Shown here piece by piece: positions 52,985 to 62,129 of a stretch of 64,000 nucleotides of DNA. Source of the DNA: a bacterium (lineage in GTDB: Bacteria > Cyanobacteriota > Vampirovibrionia > Gastranaerophilales > Gastranaerophilaceae); contig JAFQNF010000037.1 in the NCBI GenBank assembly GCA_017396025.1, positions 1-64,000 of the forward strand, in the 5' to 3' direction. A model generated the notes under the pieces. That model was not told the origin of the DNA. It was given only the letters and a program-made list of their open reading frames with translations, and did no database searches. Numbering within the stretch: position 1 is the stretch's first letter; every line of letters starts with the position of its first letter. The position numbers were made by a program, and so were the translations under genes.

Positions 52985-53542
52985 TTAAACTCTATCTAGA
53001 TACTCGTTTGTTCTGGTGTCAACTCTGATAACTGTTCCGTTTGTTACGAAGAATGGAACGTTAACAACAGCACCTGTTTCTAATGTAGCAGGTTTTGTAC
53101 CACCTTGAGCTGTGTTACCCTTTTCTGCTGGTGGAGTATCAACAACTTCAAGTTCAACAAAGTTAGGAATATCAATACCGATGATATCTGTACCGTGAAG
53201 TAAGATAGCAACGTTCATATTTTCTTTTAAGTATTTAACGCCATCGCCAATTTTATCAGCAGCAACGCCAATTTGTTCGTATGATTCTAAGTCCATCATA
53301 ACGTAGTCGTTACCTTCTTTGTAAAGGTATTGCATATCTCTTTTATCTAAAGTAGCTTTAGCAACTTTTTCGCCAGCTCTGAAAGTTTTTTCTACAACGT
53401 TACCTGTTTCAGCATTTTTTAATTTTGTTCTAACGAATGCTGCACCTTTACCAGGTTTTACGTGCATAAATTCAACAACGTTCCAAAGTCCGCCGTCAAT
53501 TTCAAGTGTTAAGCCTGTTTTTAAATCGTTTACTGAAATCAT
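52985..53542 (-). CDS. efp: Elongation factor P
   Basis: 185 residues. It rescues ribosomes stalled on polyproline. The three domains are intact. The tip of the first has HVKPGKGAAFVRTKLKN, with Lys in the PGKG loop where many species modify the residue. No modification gene (epmA or the rhamnosyl type) is present in the window. AAGGAAAAAA lies before the ATG. It is the first gene of the efp-accB pair. Confidence 0.97.
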   Translation of the reverse strand: MISVNDLKTGLTLEIDGGLWNVVEFMHVKPGKGAAFVRTKLKNAETGNVVEKTFRAGEKVAKATLDKRDMQYLYKEGNDYVMMDLESYEQIGVAADKIGDGVKYLKENMNVAILLHGTDIIGIDIPNFVELEVVDTPPAEKGNTAQGGTKPATLETGAVVNVPFFVTNGTVIRVDTRTNEYLDRV

Positions 53543-53659
53543 TATTTTTTCCTTTTCTTTAATGCTTCTATCGCATTTTCAAATATACCATAAAAGTCTA
53601 ATTTTTAGTAATTTATTACGCTAATGTTTACAAGACTAGTGTTTTAACGTTTTTTATTT

Positions 53660-54304
53660 TTAAAACTTTTCTGCTAAATAGTCAAAAACAGGATTGTTTA
53701 CAAGCCAAAGTTCTTCATTTGATACGTTTTCTGGAAGTTCTAGCGTTACTGTTGGAATATTTCGCTCAACGCCTGCATAATTACCGAAACTACCAGGGGT
53801 AGGGTAGCCAATATCCCCTTGAATTGGATATCCTGTTATTTTAGATAATTTTTCTGCCAATTCTTTAGCAGGTCCATCATAATTAACTATTTCAAAAGGT
53901 GCATGAATGGACAAAATAGCGTCAAATTTGTAATTTTCAAGCACTTCCATCATAAATCTAGTTTCAATTTCACTAGCTGATTCGTTGCCACCAAAATATT
54001 CTTTTCTTGTTGTAACTTTCCAATTTTTTGTAGGAAAACTTCTATTCAAATCTATCCCATTTGCATTTTGGCGTTGATTTTTTGCCATACCATCTGGGTT
54101 TAAACAAGGAATTATAACCAATTTATTTTTTATGTGAGACAAATCAGTTTTAATATATTTGTTAATTAAGTAATTACCTTGTGGTTCTTCACCATGAAAA
54201 ACTCCGACAAGCAGAATTGTCTTGTCGAAGTTTTCATTTGTTGTTTCATAAAGCGTTATTGTATTATTTTCTTTTGTTTGAGCTGTTTTAACTACTTTTA
54301 GCAT
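53660..54304 (-). CDS. M14-family zinc carboxypeptidase/amidase (MpaA-like)
   Basis: 214 residues, a compact M14 domain. The zinc ligands are in VFHGEEPQ (H and E) and the later His in LSIHAPFE. Substrate-binding NPDG and GIDLNRSFPTKNW follow, and the catalytic Glu lies in TVTLELPE. Short, N-terminally trimmed M14 enzymes of this shape include MpaA-like murein-peptide amidases, so recycling of cell-wall peptides is likely but not proven. It starts 2 bp after pepA ends, using an overlapping GGAT site. Confidence 0.85.
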   Translation of the reverse strand: MLKVVKTAQTKENNTITLYETTNENFDKTILLVGVFHGEEPQGNYLINKYIKTDLSHIKNKLVIIPCLNPDGMAKNQRQNANGIDLNRSFPTKNWKVTTRKEYFGGNESASEIETRFMMEVLENYKFDAILSIHAPFEIVNYDGPAKELAEKLSKITGYPIQGDIGYPTPGSFGNYAGVERNIPTVTLELPENVSNEELWLVNNPVFDYLAEKF

Positions 54305-54306
54305 AA

Positions 54307-55758
54307 CTATCCAACAATATATTTAACAAAGCTTTTAACGCCAACACCTGTTGCCATATCGTTTACAAAGGCTGTGCCTGCAATATCAATATGAATCCAA
54401 GGTGTATTTTTGATGAATTTAGATAAGAAAATGCCAGCAGCAGAAGCTCCGCCATTTCTTCCACCTGTATTTTTCATATCAGCGATTTTGCTTTTTAGAC
54501 CTTCACCGTATTCTTCATACATTGGAAGTTGCCAATATCTTTCACCAATTTCATCACCAACAGCAATAAATTCTTTTACTTTTTTGTCGTTGTTACCTAA
54601 AATACCACTTACAACGCTGCCAAATGCAACCATACAAGCACCTGTTAATGTTGCAATATCAATAATTTCATCAACGCCAAGTTCTTCAGCGTAAGCTAAG
54701 GCGTCAGCTAAAGTTACTCTGCCTTCTGCGTCTGTATTATCAATTTCAATAGATTTACCAATTTTTGAAATGATTACGTCACCAGGTTTATATGCGCTTC
54801 CTGATGGCATATTTTCGCAAGCTGCAACAACTGCGTGAACTTCAACATCAGGCTTAAGTTCAGAAATTGCTCTCATTGTTGCAATAACAGCTGCAGCACC
54901 AGACATATCATCACGCATTGTTAGCATAGAAGCTGGCGGCTTTAAATCCAGACCGCCTGCATCAAATGTAATACCTTTACCAACAAGTGCTATTTTCTTT
55001 TTAGCTTTTTTTGCTGGTTTATATTCCATATGGATAAATCTAGGTTCATGTGCGCTGCCTTGTCCAACAGCTAAAAATGCGGTTAAACCTAGTTTTTCAA
55101 TCTGTTTTTTATTATAAACTGTTGTTTTCACGCCAGAATTTTCAACTGCAAAATTTGCTAAAGTTTCAGGATAAATATATTGAGATGAGTCATTGATTAA
55201 ATCTTTAGCCATTGAAACAGAGCGTGCAATTATGCAACCCTTTTCAGCACCTTTTTCAGCTTTTTTAAATTTTGCTGAATCAATTTCAGCAATAGTAAAT
55301 TCTTCAACTTTGTTTTCTTTTTTGTCTGATTTATATTTATCAAAAGCGTATCCGCCAGCACTTGCTCCTTCTGCAATCATTTGTGCGCAAAGTTCAGCAT
55401 CCAAACCAGCAATACCAGCACCATGCAAAATAGAAACAACTTTTTTCTCGTTCTTTCCACAAGCTTTTACTACTTTTTCTGTTAATGTTCTAATTTTAGG
55501 GTATGTAAAATCTACTTGTTTTCCTAAACCAACTACAAAAATTTTCTTACCTTCACTCACAAGTGGTAACTGGTAAATTTCACCAAATTTACCTTCAAAT
55601 TTTTCTTTTTTGATTACGTAATTTGAAATCACATTATTAAAAGCTTTATCTACAATGCCTGTCACACCACCTGGTTTCTTAACACCTTCAAACAGGTTTA
55701 CAACAATAACATCTGCTTTTACATCAAGAATTGATTTTTTTACAACCTTAATTAACAT
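54307..55758 (-). CDS. pepA: Leucyl aminopeptidase (M17)
   Basis: 483 residues; a two-zinc aminopeptidase. The M17 motif NTDAEGR is present (IDNTDAEGRVTLADALAYAEE). The metal ligands Lys and Asp are in LVGKGITFDAGGLDLKP, and MRDDMSGAAAVI supplies the further Asp. In enterobacteria PepA also has a DNA-binding role, which should not be assumed here. GGAG precedes the ATG. It lies in an operon after the kinase and the degenerate-GGDEF regulator and before the M14 enzyme. Confidence 0.96.
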   Translation of the reverse strand: MLIKVVKKSILDVKADVIVVNLFEGVKKPGGVTGIVDKAFNNVISNYVIKKEKFEGKFGEIYQLPLVSEGKKIFVVGLGKQVDFTYPKIRTLTEKVVKACGKNEKKVVSILHGAGIAGLDAELCAQMIAEGASAGGYAFDKYKSDKKENKVEEFTIAEIDSAKFKKAEKGAEKGCIIARSVSMAKDLINDSSQYIYPETLANFAVENSGVKTTVYNKKQIEKLGLTAFLAVGQGSAHEPRFIHMEYKPAKKAKKKIALVGKGITFDAGGLDLKPPASMLTMRDDMSGAAAVIATMRAISELKPDVEVHAVVAACENMPSGSAYKPGDVIISKIGKSIEIDNTDAEGRVTLADALAYAEELGVDEIIDIATLTGACMVAFGSVVSGILGNNDKKVKEFIAVGDEIGERYWQLPMYEEYGEGLKSKIADMKNTGGRNGGASAAGIFLSKFIKNTPWIHIDIAGTAFVNDMATGVGVKSFVKYIVG

Positions 55759-55767
55759 ACTATCTCC

Positions 55768-57081
55768 TTATTCATTAAAATTATCATTAAATTTTTTTAT
55801 CCAACCAAACATAACTGAAAGCTCGTATGGTTTTGGCAAATATAAATCAGCACCAGCATTTAAAACTAATTCTTTATCATGAATAGTTGTGGTAAAAATT
55901 ATATTTGATTTTAAATTTTGCTTTTCAAACTTTAACCTGCGGCACACATCTAATCCTTGAAGCGTATCATTGTTTCCTGCATCAAGAATAATTATTGATG
56001 GGTTAAATTCTTCGATTGCATATTCAATATCAGAAAAAGCACTAACTACTTTTACATTGTAACCTTGAAGTCTAGCTGTTGCTTCAAGCAAAATTGACAA
56101 AGCTTCATCTGGTTCTGCAATCAAAATGTTTCTATTTAATTCTCTTTCCTCAACAGCATTATCAGCACCAATTTTAGGACGTTCAACTACAAATGCTGAA
56201 CCTGTTTTATATTTTGCAAGCTTATGGGTTGTAATTAAAGAGCTAACAACTTGTTTTAGGTCATTGTAGTTTTTATAAAGGTTTGAAATAACACCAATAC
56301 TTGTTGAAACTAAGTTAACTTTGTCTTCTGCTGAATCATCACCATGCATAAAAGTAAAACCACGTTTTGCGTCAGCTTCAGAATAGAATTTTGAAACAAC
56401 TGTATCAAAAGCATAAACCAAGTAATTAGCGATTTTTTCGGCTCTTTCGTTGCTTGTAATTACAACAAAATCTTCTTCACCAAGTTGACCAATATAGTCA
56501 TTAGAATCAAGTGAAGATTTTATAATTGCAGAGTATGTTTGCAATAATTTATCTGTCGCAAGTTCACCATAGATTTCTTTATAAAACTCTAAATTATCAA
56601 TATCAATAAGCATAATTGCCCATTCTGATTGATTATTTAGTACTCTTTTTATCATTTTGTATGAAATTTTAGAGTTAAAAAGCATTGTTTTTTCTGAAAA
56701 AGAGTTTTCAAAATTGCGCCTTAAATGCGCTAATACTCTAGCTTTAAATTCTTCACTATTAATTGGTTCACTTAAAAAGTCATCGGCGCCAGCGTCTAAA
56801 ATTTCAATTTTATCTTGAATATGGTTTGATTTTGATAACGCAACAACAGCAGGACGAGTGTTATAAGTTAAAACCCTAATTTGTTCTAATGCTTTTTTTA
56901 CATCAAAATCTAAACTATCAGAAATTAAGATTAAATCAGGCTCAAAAGAATTCATAAAGTTAAGTGCTTGAGCAAAATCAGAAGCAACAAAAACAGTAAT
57001 ATCACTATTTTCTAGGATTTTTTTATATTTAGTTGATTGCTCTTTTCTTTTATCGATTATTAAAACAACTTTAACTAACAT
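55768..57081 (-). CDS. Response regulator: receiver, degenerate GGDEF, receiver
   Basis: 437 residues. An N-terminal receiver (about 5-120) has PDLILISDSLDF where the acceptor Asp is normally found, so the key Asp is Ser with Asp one position later; it may not be phosphorylated. A middle GGDEF-type domain (about 150-300) has LGEEDFVV in place of GGDEF and is probably inactive. A C-terminal receiver (about 315-435) keeps the acceptor Asp in IIILDAG and the Lys in LPKP. It overlaps the kinase gene by 7 bp, so it is likely the kinase's partner through the C-terminal receiver. A degenerate GGDEF can still bind cyclic di-GMP or GTP. Confidence 0.85.
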   Translation of the reverse strand: MLVKVVLIIDKRKEQSTKYKKILENSDITVFVASDFAQALNFMNSFEPDLILISDSLDFDVKKALEQIRVLTYNTRPAVVALSKSNHIQDKIEILDAGADDFLSEPINSEEFKARVLAHLRRNFENSFSEKTMLFNSKISYKMIKRVLNNQSEWAIMLIDIDNLEFYKEIYGELATDKLLQTYSAIIKSSLDSNDYIGQLGEEDFVVITSNERAEKIANYLVYAFDTVVSKFYSEADAKRGFTFMHGDDSAEDKVNLVSTSIGVISNLYKNYNDLKQVVSSLITTHKLAKYKTGSAFVVERPKIGADNAVEERELNRNILIAEPDEALSILLEATARLQGYNVKVVSAFSDIEYAIEEFNPSIIILDAGNNDTLQGLDVCRRLKFEKQNLKSNIIFTTTIHDKELVLNAGADLYLPKPYELSVMFGWIKKFNDNFNE

Positions 57082-57815
57082 ATCGCTTTTTTTCCGTCAT
57101 CTTCTGGGGTTGCAGATTTAAAAATCACTTTAAATTCACTACCTTTTTCACTGCTTTCAACACAAATTTCGCCATTCATTTTTTCAACAAGAGTCTTTGT
57201 AATGAATAAGCCAAGCCCATTGCCTTGAATTTTTCTTGTAAGAGGTGAATCTATGCGTGAAAATTTATTGAAAATTTTGTTTATATCTTCTTGCGCAATA
57301 CCAATACCTTCATCTTTTACGCTAAGAATAACTGTATTTTCGCTATAATTTTGGCTTACAGAAATCCAAACTGTCGAATTTTCTGGTGAATACTTTGAAG
57401 CATTATCGATTAAATTCAATAAAATTTGTTGGAATTTATCGGTATCTACCATAATTTTAGGCAGATTTTTTTCGTAATTCACAACATATTTATGTGTTTT
57501 ATATTGGTTTTTTATCATTTGAACGCAAGCATCAACAAACGGTGGAACTTCGATTGATTTATAAATCATAAGCTCTTTATCAGATTGCATTTTAGAAACA
57601 GTTAAAAGATTTTCTACAAGATTAATCAATCTATTTGATTGGTCTTTAATGATGTTCAAAAATTTTTCACGTTGCTCTGGAGTTAACCGTTCATAAGAGG
57701 TTAAAAGCGTATCAGCAAAACCTCTAATACTTGTTAGAGGTGTTCTTAATTCGTGGCTGACTGTAGATATAAAATCCAAGTGCGCTTGGTCTAAATTATT
57801 TTGCTTTTCGTCCAT
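57075..57815 (-). CDS. Sensor histidine kinase, short cytoplasmic form
   Basis: 246 residues from the ATG at 57815 (the frame from 57851 adds 12 residues but overlaps the predicted promoter). The HisKA phospho-acceptor is in FISTVSHELRTPLTSIRGF. The HATPase has N (LLNLIDNASKY), G1 (DEGIGIA), F and G2 (GNGLGLFITK) boxes. There is no sensor or membrane domain, so it must be fed by a partner. It is the first gene of the operon with the REC-GGDEF-REC regulator, pepA and the M14 peptidase. No ribosome-binding site is visible, and the transcript is predicted to start at the ATG. Confidence 0.9.
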   Translation of the reverse strand: MDEKQNNLDQAHLDFISTVSHELRTPLTSIRGFADTLLTSYERLTPEQREKFLNIIKDQSNRLINLVENLLTVSKMQSDKELMIYKSIEVPPFVDACVQMIKNQYKTHKYVVNYEKNLPKIMVDTDKFQQILLNLIDNASKYSPENSTVWISVSQNYSENTVILSVKDEGIGIAQEDINKIFNKFSRIDSPLTRKIQGNGLGLFITKTLVEKMNGEICVESSEKGSEFKVIFKSATPEDDGKKAIC

Positions 57816-57822
57816 AGTTACT

Positions 57823-57851
57823 ATTATATAACTGTTTTGGGTTTTCTTCAA
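57823..57851 (-). promoter_or_regulatory. Promoter placing the kinase transcript start at its ATG
   Basis: TTGAAG (57846-57851), a 17-nt spacer and TATAAT (57823-57828). The usual start site, 7-8 nt beyond the -10, coincides with the ATG at 57815, implying a leaderless mRNA. Confidence 0.6.
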
Positions 57852-57957
57852 AACTTAAATTAAAAAATCTAATAACAACAAATTTTTTTATATGTTTTAT
57901 TAGAAATGTTTATAATAAAATATTTATATAAAGCACGAACATTAGGAAACATTAATA

Positions 57958-59751
57958 ATGGATAACACGAAAATAAGGAATGTGGCTATTATTGCCCACG
58001 TTGACCACGGCAAAACAACGCTAGTTGATAGTATTTTAAAACAATGTGGCGTATTTAGAGATAACCAACAAGTACAAGAAAGAGTTTTAGACTCAAACGA
58101 TTTAGAGCGTGAAAGAGGTATTACAATTCTTTCTAAAAACGTATCTGTAGAATATAAAGATTATAAAATCAATATTGTAGATACTCCAGGACACGCAGAC
58201 TTTGGTGGTGAAGTTGAGCGTGTATTAGGTATGGTTGACGGTGCTCTTTTAATCGTTGACGCGCAAGAAGGTCCAATGCCTCAAACAAGATTTGTACTAT
58301 CTAAAGCATTAGAACTTGGTATTAAAATTATTGTTGTTATCAACAAAATTGATAAACAAGGTGCAGACCCAGACGGCGCTGTTGATAAAGTATTCGACTT
58401 GTTTACAGAACTTACTGATAATGAAGAATTAATCGACTTCCCTTACGTATATGCAAACGGCTTAGCTGGCTTTGCTAAAAAGAATATCGAAGACGATTCA
58501 AACACTCTTGAACCATTATTAGATTGCATTTTAGAAAATGTTAAACACCCATCAGGTGATAAAGAAAAAACTCTTCAATTCCAAGTTACAACTCTAGACT
58601 ACAATGACTATGTTGGAAGAATTGCAATCGGTAGAGTTTTAAATGGTACTATTAAATCTCAACAGCAAGTAAACCTACTTAAAGCCGACGGAAGGGTTAT
58701 AAAAGGTAAAATCGTAAAATTATACGTATTTGAAGACCTTGGAAGAGTTGAAGCACAAGAAGCAGTTGCTGGTGATATCGTTGCAATCACAGGTTTTGAT
58801 GATATTCATATTGGCGATACTATAACAATGCCAGATTGTACAGAAGCATTGCCTTTAATCAAAGTTGATGAACCAACCCTTCAAATGATTTTCTCAGTAA
58901 ATGATAGCCCATTTGCTGGTCAAGAAGGTAAGTTTGTAACTTCAAGACAAGTTAGAAAAAGACTTTATGACGAATTAGAAAAGAACGTAAGCTTGCGTGT
59001 TGAAGATACTGATACAACAGAAAGCTTTAGAGTATCTGGTCGTGGTGAACTTCACTTAAGTATCTTAATCGAAACAATGAGACGTGAAGGTTTTGAATTT
59101 CAAGTATCAAAACCAGAAGTTATTATTAAATACATTGATGGCGTTATGATGGAACCATTTGAAGACCTATTAGTTGATGTTCCAGAAGCTTGTGCGGGTG
59201 CTTGCATTGAAAAACTTTCTAACCGTAAAGGCGAAATGTTACACATGCAAAACGCAAAAGGCAGAACAATGCTAAACTTCTCAATTCCAGCAAGAGGCTT
59301 GATTGGGTTTAGAGGTGAATTTATAAGAATGACTCGTGGCGAAGGTATTATGAACCACACATTTGATACTTATAAACCTTATGCTGGCGATATTTCTAAA
59401 CAAAGAAATGGTTCATTAGTTTCTCACGAACAAGGTGAAGCTATCCCATACGCTTTAGCGCAATTTGAAGATAGAGGCGTATTCTTCTTAACACCAAAAA
59501 CAAAGGTATATAGAGGAATGGTAGTAGGCGAACACAATAGACCTCAAGATATCGAAATCAATGTTTGTAAAACTAAAAAACTTACAAACATGAGAAGTGC
59601 AACTGCTGATGTTATGGTTACTTTGCAAGCTCATAGAAAAATGTCTTTAGAAGATTGCATGGAATATATTGCAGACGATGAACTATTAGAAATCACACCA
59701 CAAAATGTAAGAATTAGAAAAGCTGATTTAACAAGAGTTCGCTTTAACTAA
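57958..59751 (+). CDS. typA: Ribosome-associated GTPase TypA/BipA
   Basis: 597 residues, family length. A translational GTPase involved in ribosome assembly and stress response. G1 is AHVDHGKTT, switch [13 protein letters not shown]3 [13 protein letters not shown]4 NKID. EF-G-like domains II-V follow, and the typical BipA C-terminal domain starts near [28 protein letters not shown] lies about 41 bp upstream without a clear -35. It is followed by its own terminator. Confidence 0.97.
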   Translation: MDNTKIRNVAIIAHVDHGKTTLVDSILKQCGVFRDNQQVQERVLDSNDLERERGITILSKNVSVEYKDYKINIVDTPGHADFGGEVERVLGMVDGALLIVDAQEGPMPQTRFVLSKALELGIKIIVVINKIDKQGADPDGAVDKVFDLFTELTDNEELIDFPYVYANGLAGFAKKNIEDDSNTLEPLLDCILENVKHPSGDKEKTLQFQVTTLDYNDYVGRIAIGRVLNGTIKSQQQVNLLKADGRVIKGKIVKLYVFEDLGRVEAQEAVAGDIVAITGFDDIHIGDTITMPDCTEALPLIKVDEPTLQMIFSVNDSPFAGQEGKFVTSRQVRKRLYDELEKNVSLRVEDTDTTESFRVSGRGELHLSILIETMRREGFEFQVSKPEVIIKYIDGVMMEPFEDLLVDVPEACAGACIEKLSNRKGEMLHMQNAKGRTMLNFSIPARGLIGFRGEFIRMTRGEGIMNHTFDTYKPYAGDISKQRNGSLVSHEQGEAIPYALAQFEDRGVFFLTPKTKVYRGMVVGEHNRPQDIEINVCKTKKLTNMRSATADVMVTLQAHRKMSLEDCMEYIADDELLEITPQNVRIRKADLTRVRFN

Positions 59752-59769
59752 TTTATAAATAAAACATAG

Positions 59770-59806
59770 TAACTGCTTCATTTTATAAGTGAAGCAGTTA
59801 TTTTTT
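59770..59806 (+). terminator. Intrinsic terminator after typA
   Basis: TAACTGCTTCA / TGAAGCAGTTA, an 11-bp stem with a 9-nt loop followed by six T. Confidence 0.9.
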
Positions 59807-59917
59807 GCAAAAATCTTAAATATAGCCATCTGTATTAGGTAAGAAGAATTATTTTTTATTATAAAACTAGGCAACTGCCTAATATCTTTGATTTATTTAG
59901 CTTCATATGATTATTTG

Positions 59918-60202
59918 ATGGGCATAGTTGTAAAGACAGAAGCATTAAATAATAAAATTGAGCATAAAAGTATTTTAACAAATAGAGAAATAGAATACTT
60001 AGCTCTAGTTGCCCTTGGCTATAAAAACAACATCGTTGCAAAAAGCTTATCTGTAAGCAAAAGTACTGTTAAAAAAACTCTAGAAAAAATATTTAAAAAA
60101 TTAAATGCAAAAGATAGAACCAATGCTGTGGCCATTGCGTTCACACATAATTTTCTTTCTAATGAAATGTTATTAAATTTTAAAGAAAAATACAATTTAT
60201 AA
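59918..60202 (+). CDS. LuxR-type helix-turn-helix protein
   Basis: 94 residues from the ATG at 59918; an in-frame TTG at 59888 is an alternative start, and no clear ribosome-binding site supports either. The C-terminal HTH_LuxR fold is clear: LTNREIEYLALVALGYKNNIVAKSLSVSKSTVKKTLEKIFKKLNAKDR. There is no receiver domain, unlike most NarL-type regulators, so it is a stand-alone DNA-binding domain, possibly a small regulator acting with a separate sensor. It is flanked by terminators on both sides. Confidence 0.8.
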   Translation: MGIVVKTEALNNKIEHKSILTNREIEYLALVALGYKNNIVAKSLSVSKSTVKKTLEKIFKKLNAKDRTNAVAIAFTHNFLSNEMLLNFKEKYNL

Positions 60203-60231
60203 AAAGAAGTAAGCAAAATGCTTACTTCTTT
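60203..60231. terminator. Bidirectional terminator between the LuxR-type and TolC-family genes
   Basis: AAAGAAGTAAGCA / TGCTTACTTCTTT, a perfect 13-bp stem with a 3-nt loop, flanked by T-rich sequence. Confidence 0.88.
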
Positions 60232-60252
60232 ATAATTTATTATTTTTTTAGA

Positions 60253-62106
60253 TTATAACAAATCAACATCAGATGATTCTAATGGAACACCCATCAAGCG
60301 TTCTAAGTTTGCAGCTGATACGTGATAGTTTAATACAGAGTTATAATAATCTAATTGTGCATTTCTGTAAGTTGTTTCAGCATCTTTTAACTCAATAGCA
60401 TCACCTAAACCTACCTTATATCTACCAGAAGCTTGGTCATATTGTTCTTTAGCTTGATCCATTGATAACTTAGAAACAGTAATACTTTCTTGAGCATTTG
60501 TCATATTAATATGTGCTTGTTTAACTTCAAAATAGATATTTTGTTTTGCACTTTCATAATCCGCAACATCTTTATTATGAGTTGCTTTTGCTTCATCAAC
60601 TTGTTTTTTCAACAACATCAAGTTAACTGTTGTATAGTTAATTTGAGCACCAAGTTGGTAACCATAGTCAGTATCAACTTTTTTACCACCACGAGTATAA
60701 CCGCCAAATGCTGACACGTTTGGCATAAATGCCCTTTTAGAAGCTCTTACCAATAAACCTGAAGCATCAGCTTTCTTTTTAGCAGCTAATAATTGAGGGC
60801 TTGTTTCAAAAGCTGTATTTACAGCATCATCAACTTCTATTGCATAAGCTTTTGTAGTTAATGTATCTGTTACATCGTAATCTGAATAATCTGGTTTACC
60901 CATTGCGTTGCTTAATTGAACATAAGCTACTTTCAACGTATTTTTAGCTTGGATTAAGTTTAATTTAGCACGACCTAAATTATACTCTGCTGTTAAAACA
61001 TCAATTTTCGCTTTTGTACCAATATCATAATATGCTTTAGCTTGTTCTAGGTGAAGAGTAAAGTCTGCCACAGTATCTTCATACACTTTAACTTGTTGTT
61101 GAGCAAATAATAAATTGTAATATGCTTGTTTAACAGTGAAAACAACTGTATTAATACTATTTTCTAAAGCAAATTTTGTTGATTCATAAGTTCTTTTTGC
61201 TAAGTCAGCTTGTGCTTTTGTTTTACCAAAGTCAAATAAAAGCATATTTCCTGAAACTGTTGGCGCGTAGAACATATCATATTCTTGTGTTGGGAATGCA
61301 AAGTTTGCAACTTGCATATCGTTTCTTGAATAGCTTAATCCAGCAGAAAACGTTGGGAAGAAGTTAGACCAAGCTTGTCCAATTTTGCTCTTATAAATTT
61401 CAGAGTTACTTAATGCTGCTTTAATTGCAGGATGATTTTCCATTGCGATTTTAACACAATCATCAACTTTAATAATTTTAGTTGTTTCAACACTGCCTTC
61501 ATAAGCTGTGTTTGTTAATGTTGTTGTATTTTCACCTTCAGCCACAGCAGGAACTTCACCAGCTTCTAACTCAACAGCTTCAGCTTTTTGAGCTTTAGCA
61601 GCTTTTTTTGCTTCTTTTTCGGCAAGTTTTGCTTGTTTTTCAGCTTCTTTTGCAGCCAATTTTGCAGCTTTTTCTGCCTCTTTTGCTTTTTCTTTTGAAG
61701 TCTTTTCTGCAAGTTCGGCTACTTCTTTTGCTTCTTTTTCAGCCTTTTTTGTCGCCTCAAGTTGGGCTTTTTCAGCTTGTTTTGAAGCCTTTTCTGCAGC
61801 CTTACGTGCTTCTTCAATTTCTTTTTCAGCAGCTTTAGCTTTTGCAGCTTGTTCTTTTTCAATAGCCTTAATTTTTGCAGCTGTTTCTTTATCAGGCTCA
61901 ACTACTTTAACATCTTTGGCTTTTTCGATTTTTTCATCTCTAGTAAATAATGATTTTACCTTTTCAGTAAAAGAAGGTTTTTTAACCTCAACTGCAGGAA
62001 GTGTTGGAGGAACTTCGCTAACAACTTCTTCTCTGAATGGATTATCAATAGCAAACACTGGACTTGCCATTACTAGAAACATAAATATAAATAATTTTTT
62101 GTTCAT
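60253..62106 (-). CDS. TolC-family outer membrane efflux protein with Lys/Glu/Ala-rich insert
   Basis: 617 residues from the ATG at 62106 (a GTG at 62115 would add three residues). A signal peptide (MNKKLFIFMFLVMASPVFA) leads to a short Pro-rich region, then a helical Ala/Lys/Glu-rich segment of about 110 residues (about 70-185, KAAEKE.. type repeats) like the TolA linker. The TolC/OEP domain follows (about 215-610), with the duplicated helical hairpins that make the trimeric channel. It is the outer duct for the RND pump gene 23 bp upstream. The linker is unusual for TolC, may span or contact the periplasm or peptidoglycan, and makes it much longer than normal (about 450). Confidence 0.88.
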   Translation of the reverse strand: MNKKLFIFMFLVMASPVFAIDNPFREEVVSEVPPTLPAVEVKKPSFTEKVKSLFTRDEKIEKAKDVKVVEPDKETAAKIKAIEKEQAAKAKAAEKEIEEARKAAEKASKQAEKAQLEATKKAEKEAKEVAELAEKTSKEKAKEAEKAAKLAAKEAEKQAKLAEKEAKKAAKAQKAEAVELEAGEVPAVAEGENTTTLTNTAYEGSVETTKIIKVDDCVKIAMENHPAIKAALSNSEIYKSKIGQAWSNFFPTFSAGLSYSRNDMQVANFAFPTQEYDMFYAPTVSGNMLLFDFGKTKAQADLAKRTYESTKFALENSINTVVFTVKQAYYNLLFAQQQVKVYEDTVADFTLHLEQAKAYYDIGTKAKIDVLTAEYNLGRAKLNLIQAKNTLKVAYVQLSNAMGKPDYSDYDVTDTLTTKAYAIEVDDAVNTAFETSPQLLAAKKKADASGLLVRASKRAFMPNVSAFGGYTRGGKKVDTDYGYQLGAQINYTTVNLMLLKKQVDEAKATHNKDVADYESAKQNIYFEVKQAHINMTNAQESITVSKLSMDQAKEQYDQASGRYKVGLGDAIELKDAETTYRNAQLDYYNSVLNYHVSAANLERLMGVPLESSDVDLL

Positions 62107-62129
62107 TTTATCCACTCTACTCTATTTAA

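Noticed and set aside
61608-61901. Leu/Phe-rich plus-strand frame and Lys-rich minus-strand alternative frame in the TolC gene
   Set aside because: Both are shadows of the Ala/Lys/Glu repeat in the true reading frame.
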